Source of the DNA: Amphiduros pacificus
Lineage: Eukaryota; Annelida; Polychaeta; Phyllodocida; Hesionidae
DNA length: 64,000 bases
Reading direction: 5' to 3'
Assembly (NCBI GenBank): GCA_949316495.1
Contig: OX439000.1
Coordinates: forward strand, 66,637,070 to 66,701,069
Positions 56,796 through 64,000 of this stretch are shown here, piece after piece. The position numbers were made by a program, and so were the translations under genes. Position 1 is the first letter of the stretch. Every line of letters starts with the position of its first letter. The notes beneath the pieces are model-generated. The model searched no databases. It was not told the DNA's origin and was given only the letters and a program-made list of their open reading frames with translations.

Positions 56796-57616
56796 TATAT
56801 ACACATTGCTCTGTTGTTGGTTAATACAATTACTGTAAGAATGGATAATGTAATCAACCAATGTAAATTTAGAAACAAGTTGTTCCACTTCAATATTAGA
56901 GTTATATTCCTAGACATACTAATTCTAATAAAAATTGTAATTGAAAATAATTTTTTCCGTGTTCTGCTTCCTTTTTAGATTGGTACTGATCTTTCCACGA
57001 AGACACCTCAGTAATATCAAAGGTATGGGCTTAATAATATGCTGCATTAATCGGTAGAATCTTGGAGTAATAATGATTACTCCAAGGTAGAATCTAGGTA
57101 TATGCAATTCTCACTGCTCGAGTGAGCCATGCTGCCACCTGGTATGTTAAAATGTGTCACTCATGGGTAGATTTTGTTGACATGAATGCTCAGTCCAAAG
57201 TAGGAGAACATTCTTATCAACTGTCAATTAATTTCAATCAGCTTATGAACATATAACAGTCTTTCCTATCTTTTCAAGATTCCCAAACTGATATTTTTTC
57301 TGTACGTACATTTATCAATAAAATACTTCTATATTCCATTCACAGCATACAGGATGGTAGTCCTTATATCCAGAAACCGTTTCCAGCAAGCATTGTTCAT
57401 TGTACAATAGACACCTGGTCAGTCATAAAAGTTGAACATCGAGCAGTGTGAATTACACTTTCGCTTAAGCCAATGTATATCGAGTTGCTTTGAATTCTTT
57501 ACGCTTTGCCTCTGTTAATACACGTGTTTACACCTGTTAGTCAGAACTTTTTCCTTGTTTGTTGTTTCATCGTTTGTTGTTTATTATGTGGTTATTTGAT
57601 AGGTTGGTGTCTTTCA
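56796..57616. other. Intergenic, one palindrome, otherwise nothing
   Basis: No gene recognised apart from the palindrome at 57061-57086. Confidence 0.45.
57061..57086. repeat. 26-bp palindrome flanked by a direct duplication
   Basis: Arms CTTGGAGTAAT and ATTACTCCAAG around AATG, sharing the same outer arms as the palindrome at 55367. GGTAGAATCT occurs directly on both sides (overlapping the arm edges), as expected for a target-site duplication. Confidence 0.9.
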
Positions 57617-57663
57617 TCAAAGTTTACACAGACACACATACACACAGACACACAGACAGACAG

Positions 57664-57694
<31 letters not shown>
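57617..57694. repeat. (CA)n/(TA)n microsatellite
   Basis: Imperfect CACACAGA runs followed by (CA)n and (TA)n, immediately upstream of the I-type LINE. Confidence 0.92.
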
Positions 57695-57710
57695 CCTTGG
57701 CGCCTTCTAC

Positions 57711-57770
57711 AGCCGGTTTAGTACTAATCTCTCTATGCAAAACAATGGAGAGATTAGTACTAAACCGGCT
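57711..57770. repeat. 22-bp perfect inverted repeat at the 5' junction of the I-type LINE
   Basis: 57711-57732 is the exact reverse complement of 57749-57770 (AGAGATTAGTACTAAACCGG plus CT), separated by 16 bp. The right arm is genuine RT coding sequence (ERLVLNRL), the left arm is the inverted extra copy. Confidence 0.93.
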
Positions 57771-59898
57771 GCTGTATGAACTAGGGCCCTTTCACCACAA
57801 CATCTTCGGGTACATTAAGGCAGTCAGCACCACCCACAGTATAGCCACACTGCTTTCCATCATCACGACAGGTCAAAGCATTGCCATCTTTTTAGACCTT
57901 GAGAAAGCCTTTGAGTTAGCCAGCCCAAAAGCAATTTTATCCACTTTAGCCAGCAAGGGCATCAAAGGCAAGCTACTTGCCTGGGTTGCTTCCTATCTCA
58001 CAGGCAGGAAAAGTAGGGTGCGCTATCAGGGAACTTATAGTGCTTATCATGCTCACGAGAACGGCACGCCCCAAGGTGGTGTCCTGTCCCCCACTTTATT
58101 CAACATCCTCATGAGCAGATTAGTCTCCCTCAAATTCCCCCCAGGTGTACAGCTGCTTTGCTATGCTGACGACTTGGTATTGACAGTCACAGGTAAGGGA
58201 TTGACCCTCAAAGCTCAGAACTCGCTAGACATCCTATCTAGAGAATGCACAAACTTAGGGCTCAAGATATCTGCCTCCAAAACAAAAGCAATGTGCATCA
58301 AAATGAACACACCCAGCTCACAGCTCCAAATACAGGGCCATGCCCTGGATTGGGTCCCTGTGTATCAGTATCTGGGGGTGTGGATAGATAGCGCCTTTAA
58401 CATGCACTGTCAGGTCAATTACCTCAAGGAAAGATGCCAAAAGAGAATAGATGTCATGAGAGCCCTTTCTTCCATCAAGATAGGCCCCAAAAGTGAGATT
58501 CTCAGACTCTACTATTTAGCCACTACACGTAGCCTAATAGACTATGCCACACCACTGTTAGCATTTGCCTCAGATAGTGCAGTACAACAGGTTGAGGTCA
58601 TACAAAACAAAGCCCTCAGGCTCATATTAGGTGCCCCGTTATGGACTAAAACTGAGAATTTACAACTTGAGTCAGGCATCCCAGCTGTCCGAGTTAGAAT
58701 AGCTCAGACCACAGCATGCTTCTTAGCCAAGGTTATGCACTCCCATGTAGTAACACCTCTTAGGAAAAGTACCAAGATAGCCCTCGGTGATGGTGGCAAA
58801 ATGCCCTCCAGGAGAAATCACTGGGCCACCAGGGCTGCTTCCCTAGTGCTAGGGTTTAGAGATGGACTAGTATTACACAAAGGTGCAGACACTCCAGCCT
58901 CCAACTATGTCATCCCTCCACCCTGGAAGCCACTCCCGTATAGCATTACATACATGCCTATGGCCAGCAAGAAATCAGACCTAGATAGGGCAGACATGCT
59001 CAGACAGGCTCATGCATCCATAGATATTGTTCGCCCCCCGGGAGCAACAGTGTACTACACTGATGGCTCAGTTCAGGAAGATGGCAGGTCAGGCTCTGGT
59101 TATTGTCAGGAAGGTAGACAGGAATTATGGAGAAATAGTGACAATTGCTCAACCCTGCAGACTGAGCTCATTGCCATTTCATTTGCCCTCCTAGATGCCC
59201 TTCACAACAAGACAGGTCCAGTACTAGTAATCACAGACTCACAGTCATCCCTCAAAGCACTAGAGAAAGGTCACCCCTTAGACAATGTTAAGCTCATCAC
59301 GGGAGTTTATGTTACCCTGTATAAGTTACAATCAGACAATAGGGCTGTTGTGCTACACTGGATCCCCAGTCACATTGGACTTGAGGGTAATGATATGGCA
59401 GACGAGGCTGCGAATGCAGGCTCCAAGCTATCCAAGATATCAGCCCATGTCCTCCCCTCTCTTAGCCAGACCAGACGACTTTTTGTCTCTGACTCAAAGG
59501 AAAGGCACTATCTCAGGCACAAATACAGTGTACCCGGTTCAGGAACTGCCAGATGGTATGCCATAGCCACTAGATACATGCCACTCCCCAGACTAGCTGA
59601 GAACCACAGATCCCTACAGGTCACCATGCATAGACTTAGACTAGGCTACAAGTGCACTTGGGAATTGTTAGGAGATATGGATAGAGCCTGCGAGCATTGT
59701 AGTAGGCCCACCAGTAAACCACTGTGGCACTACCTGCTAGAATGCTTTTACACAATGCCTCTTAGACAATATGACAATAGAGTATATGATGTGGAAGATG
59801 GCGCTGACCACACCCAGGCTGCAGCTGAGGTGGTCTATAATGCCTTAAACTTTGTGGATCTGCATTATATCCTGACTCAGTATCCTGTGCCCAGATAG
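57745..59898 (+). CDS. LINE reverse transcriptase and RNase H, 5'-truncated frame
   Basis: From the Met of MERLVLNRLLYELGPFHHN. The frame is open further upstream, but only into microsatellite. RT motifs: IAIFLDLEKAFELA, NGTPQGGVLSPTLFNILMSR, LLCYADDLVLTVTG (YADD active site) and VYQYLGVWID. RNase H: YYTDGSVQEDG, LQTELIAISFALL, LVITDSQSSLKAL and HWIPSHIGLEGNDMADEAAN, giving the D-E-D-D catalytic set. A C-terminal CEHC-x8-H-x4-C knuckle lies near residues 650-670. About 717 codons without a break. The endonuclease normally preceding RT is lost, so this copy could not mobilise itself. Confidence 0.85.
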   Translation: MERLVLNRLLYELGPFHHNIFGYIKAVSTTHSIATLLSIITTGQSIAIFLDLEKAFELASPKAILSTLASKGIKGKLLAWVASYLTGRKSRVRYQGTYSAYHAHENGTPQGGVLSPTLFNILMSRLVSLKFPPGVQLLCYADDLVLTVTGKGLTLKAQNSLDILSRECTNLGLKISASKTKAMCIKMNTPSSQLQIQGHALDWVPVYQYLGVWIDSAFNMHCQVNYLKERCQKRIDVMRALSSIKIGPKSEILRLYYLATTRSLIDYATPLLAFASDSAVQQVEVIQNKALRLILGAPLWTKTENLQLESGIPAVRVRIAQTTACFLAKVMHSHVVTPLRKSTKIALGDGGKMPSRRNHWATRAASLVLGFRDGLVLHKGADTPASNYVIPPPWKPLPYSITYMPMASKKSDLDRADMLRQAHASIDIVRPPGATVYYTDGSVQEDGRSGSGYCQEGRQELWRNSDNCSTLQTELIAISFALLDALHNKTGPVLVITDSQSSLKALEKGHPLDNVKLITGVYVTLYKLQSDNRAVVLHWIPSHIGLEGNDMADEAANAGSKLSKISAHVLPSLSQTRRLFVSDSKERHYLRHKYSVPGSGTARWYAIATRYMPLPRLAENHRSLQVTMHRLRLGYKCTWELLGDMDRACEHCSRPTSKPLWHYLLECFYTMPLRQYDNRVYDVEDGADHTQAAAEVVYNALNFVDLHYILTQYPVPR

Positions 59899-61381
59899 GA
59901 ACTGGAAAAGATCCCACTAGAACCCATGAAGTAGGCAGCCCGCATGACTGACTGACTGCGGATGGTCAATCAATGGTCACTTAAGAGATCGGGTCACAGT
60001 GGCCACTGGCTGATTCCCCGAGGACACATTGACTAATTAAAATGGAAACGAACCTGATCCTACCACTGGCTGCAATGATTGAATGTATGTCCTACATCCC
60101 TACATTGACAGCCAGGGTAGATAAACCTAACACATTACTAACACATGCCACCCATAATAGTGAAAATGCCTGACCTGGGTCACAGATTGCCGGCTTTGGT
60201 TTCACAAGAATGACCACCAGCGGTTGCAGAGATATTCAGTGTATATCCTGCCCATAGTCGGCTTTCAGTGCCCCAAATCGGGCCATTTGCACTGATAATC
60301 ACACACCACCCACCCCATAGCAATTTCAAATAAACTATAATTAGGCATTTATACACATAATAAGATGGAACACATAATAATATAAATCTTCTGAATTATT
60401 CCGTCATCCAAAAGCAAACAAAACAAGCATAAACAAAAAAGGTTCACTTTTGCCTATGGACACCCCACTGGGTAAAATGCAATTCTCACTACTTTTTAAT
60501 CAAAATTTCTACATAACTTCTCATATATGCAACCCACACACAAAGTCTGAACACAACATAAAACCACCTCTAAACTCACTATGGGTAGGTCCCCCTTTGA
60601 CAATGCCTGGTTAAATTGTCCCCCAGCAAGGTTATTGCTCGCCCGCTCGGATTGGGCGTAAAACGTCGTGGTCCCGTGTATCTGACCCTATCCCAGAGCA
60701 CGTTAAAGAACCCAGTAGCACTTATCGAAAAGAGTAGGGGGAACCCGGTGCGAATGGTCTCTGAAAAAAACCTTTCAGTTAACCAACTCACAACAACAAT
60801 AGTCCATTTGTCAATAGCAATAATCAATGACCAAATTTAACAATACATGATTGCAATTCACAGCAATCACACTGCAGGGCCGCCTCTCCAGGCTACGGCC
60901 CTCTTGCAATTTAATATTGCATAGATTTCATTCATTCATTCTACATTAAACATTATACAATTTTTACAATCTTAACTATTACATACAAATACATACTTAT
61001 AAGGATTCTTCACATATAAATCTACAATAATATTAGCGTAATCATATTGATGTCGCTTTAAGAGCGCGTACATGTTATTAAATATGATTAATACATTTTA
61101 TATAAATTGTGCAGTTACATATGTGGCCATAAGCCCATAAGCTAGATATAAGCTTTGTACGCCCCGTAGGTACTTATAATAAGTAAACTCTAAGCTCTTG
61201 GGTGGGATGGTGGGAGAACTTCACTTCCCTGACGTTTGACTGATATATGGGGGTAGCCTCGTGCTCCCTTATATATTCCCCCGGGGTAGACCCCCTGGTG
61301 ACATGTGACATGGCCTGGGGCAATTAGCCTGGCTGACCTGCGCTGCCACACCTCTAACTCACTTATTATCTCATAAAGTCT

Positions 61382-62416
<1,035 letters not shown>

Positions 62417-63193
62417 TGTTAATAGAAATAGCACCGTTTCATAAGCCACGTTTCATAAAGTTTCAGGCGCATCCAAAGACGAGTGCATTTCTTTGAAACT
62501 AATTTGAGTGAGCATGAGGGCGAGGATCTTGTTTCCGGTCACCCTTCAAGGTTTTGATAATATTCTTTGTGCAACAGTTCTCCAATGTAAAAGGATTGGT
62601 TGATCCGATGGAAATTACAGACGTTTGCCGACGGGAAGTATAGACATGTTACGGATGGGAATTACAAACATGTTTAACGATGTTCCTAAATTCATTGGAA
62701 TCCAGAAAAAAACAATATTTCAACAAAACATACTTTCATAATTGCAACCTGTTTGCTTTATGACACTTACACAATCACCGTTTTTGAGACCTGGAAGTAC
62801 TTGTATTCTGAGGTCAGCACAGCGCCACCTTTAATTTTGCTCACGCCACACTGTACTGAGCTGTGTGAGATGGCCCTTTCAGAGATATTGTTTAATAAAA
62901 AAAACAACATATGACTTTTGTTGAATTATAAATTTTACGATATAAGGCAAGTTGAATAAAATGAGATAATGATATAAGTCCTACAGATAATAATATTTCA
63001 ATGTGTACCCTTTAAATCAACCAAACCGTTTACATTCTTTACAAAGAATATTATCAAAACCTTGAAGGGTGACCGGAAACAAGATCCCCGCCCTCATGCT
63101 CACTCAATTAGTTTGAAAGATTTGCACTCGTCTTTGGATGCGTCTGAAACGTTATGAAACGTGGCTTATGAAACGGTGCTATTTCTATTAACA
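62417..63193. mobile_element. Non-autonomous inverted-repeat DNA transposon (MITE) of 777 bp
   Basis: Terminal inverted repeats 62417-62570 and 63041-63193 (about 154 bp) match with only a few differences. Their outer ends read TGTTAATAGAAATAGCACCG. TTAA occurs near each outer border (62419-62422 and 63188-63191), which would fit a piggyBac-type target site, but TTAA is also inside the repeat so the family is uncertain. The 470-bp centre has no coding capacity; no transposase is present. Confidence 0.85.
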
Positions 63194-64000
63194 AATCCAT
63201 TTTTTGGATGGTCAGTTGTGACTTCAATGAATGCAGAGTTGCTCACCATAAATTTCAATCCTATTCTGTTATTTGATAAGCATCATACTTGAAGTCTTAA
63301 GCTTGCTAAATTAAAGAAACGGGTGTGGCCGACCTTGACATTTCTGAATGATCGTCCATCACCAAACTCACCCTAGCCCCTTTAGTGTTAAGAGAGGAGT
63401 GGCTATATAATAATCCTAATTACTCAACTTTTTATGTAAGTCTTTGAAATCTTAAAATTATGAGGTGCATACAATATACCTAATTTCAGAAGCATTCGGC
63501 AATCTGATTGCTTAAAAGAATCAGTATGTAATGCTATCTGTTGTGCAGATTTGTTTGTATTTTATGATATTTGTGATGTTGGCCTCGTAGCTGGTCTACC
63601 AGCCAACTCCATCTAGCGGAAGATAAATCTGTGCGATCCAGTAGGGGCTGGTTGAGGTCAGCAGCCATTTTGATATTTAAATCTAACAGGAAATTCTGTT
63701 AGATTTCATGTCATTTTTTTCCAAACCTGACCTGTTGAATACCATCTTAATATTAATAATTTGAAATGTTAATAAAAACTTATGATGACAAAATACTCTC
63801 AGCAAAGTGGATATATAAAAAACAAAATTGGATACCCCAGGATGCTCAAAAGAGATTCTACCAATCTATTAATAGTCTAGCCATACAGGAAAAGGCCTCC
63901 ACCATTATATTTATAGATTAACCAGTCAGGAAATTCATTGGAATAAACCAATCGGAGTGGCTCTTTCATAACAAACCTTAGACCCTGAAGCTCCCATCTG
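63194..64000. other. Right edge, no gene recognised
   Basis: AT-rich; only short imperfect inverted words such as GTAGCTGG/CCAGCC near 63590. Nothing supported. Confidence 0.45.

Noticed and set aside
56427-56978. Low-complexity frames of 90-150 residues (NAKMPMPKCQ, HWHFGIGILA)
   Set aside because: Products of the 14-bp minisatellite; open in several frames on both strands.

Overview
This is animal nuclear DNA. It is AT-rich, its genes are split by many short introns with GT/AG borders, and it carries non-LTR retrotransposons (LINEs), tRNA-derived SINEs, minisatellites and long (TA)n runs. The mix of LINE types (a CR1/L2-type element with an N-terminal PHD-like finger and a 2A-like motif, an L2-type element with a (TTA)n tail, and an I-type element with RNase H) is what I would expect in a marine invertebrate. 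I cannot fix the phylum from sequence alone.

Two host genes fill the left 28 kb, head to head. On the minus strand, from 19087 to the left edge, lies a kinesin that I identify as the mitotic motor CENP-E. Forty coding exons can be placed with consistent reading phase. They encode about 2,211 residues: a complete motor domain, a neck, an RRxTWCPGK-type motif also present in vertebrate CENP-E, and most of the coiled-coil rod. The C-terminal kinetochore end is beyond the window. The rod shows a triplicated 46-codon exon, a duplicated exon pair and an internal 28-residue repeat. On the plus strand, starting about 180 bp from the CENP-E leader exon, is a three-exon gene for a 62-residue twin-CX9C protein that matches NDUFAF8, a complex I assembly factor. 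A compact shared promoter with CCAAT boxes, an ETS-like site and CHR-like motifs lies between them. NDUFAF8 intron 2 hosts a full-length-looking LINE in antisense, together with a 71-bp minisatellite.

From about 28 kb to 64 kb I find no convincing host gene. This is a repeat landscape: decayed LINEs (30-31.4 kb), a nested pair of LINE fragments (34-37 kb), two copies of one tRNA-SINE family (33 and 44 kb), a possible LTR fossil (42.2 kb), and an L2-type LINE at 45.3-51.9 kb whose 5' half is tandemly duplicated almost identically. Further right are a 28-unit 37-bp satellite (53.4-54.5 kb), a 14-bp minisatellite, an I-type LINE with an open RT-RNase H frame (57.7-61.5 kb), and a 777-bp inverted-repeat element with TTAA near both outer borders (62.4-63.2 kb).

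The most interesting structures are: an array of covarying hairpins in the 5' leader of the L2-type LINE; a SINE that shares its 3' tail with that LINE; the 71-bp monomer-like array upstream of the CR1/L2-type LINE; tiny perfect palindromes flanked by short direct duplications; and the modular exon duplications of the CENP-E rod. Splice borders were placed by eye and may be off by 1-2 bases.
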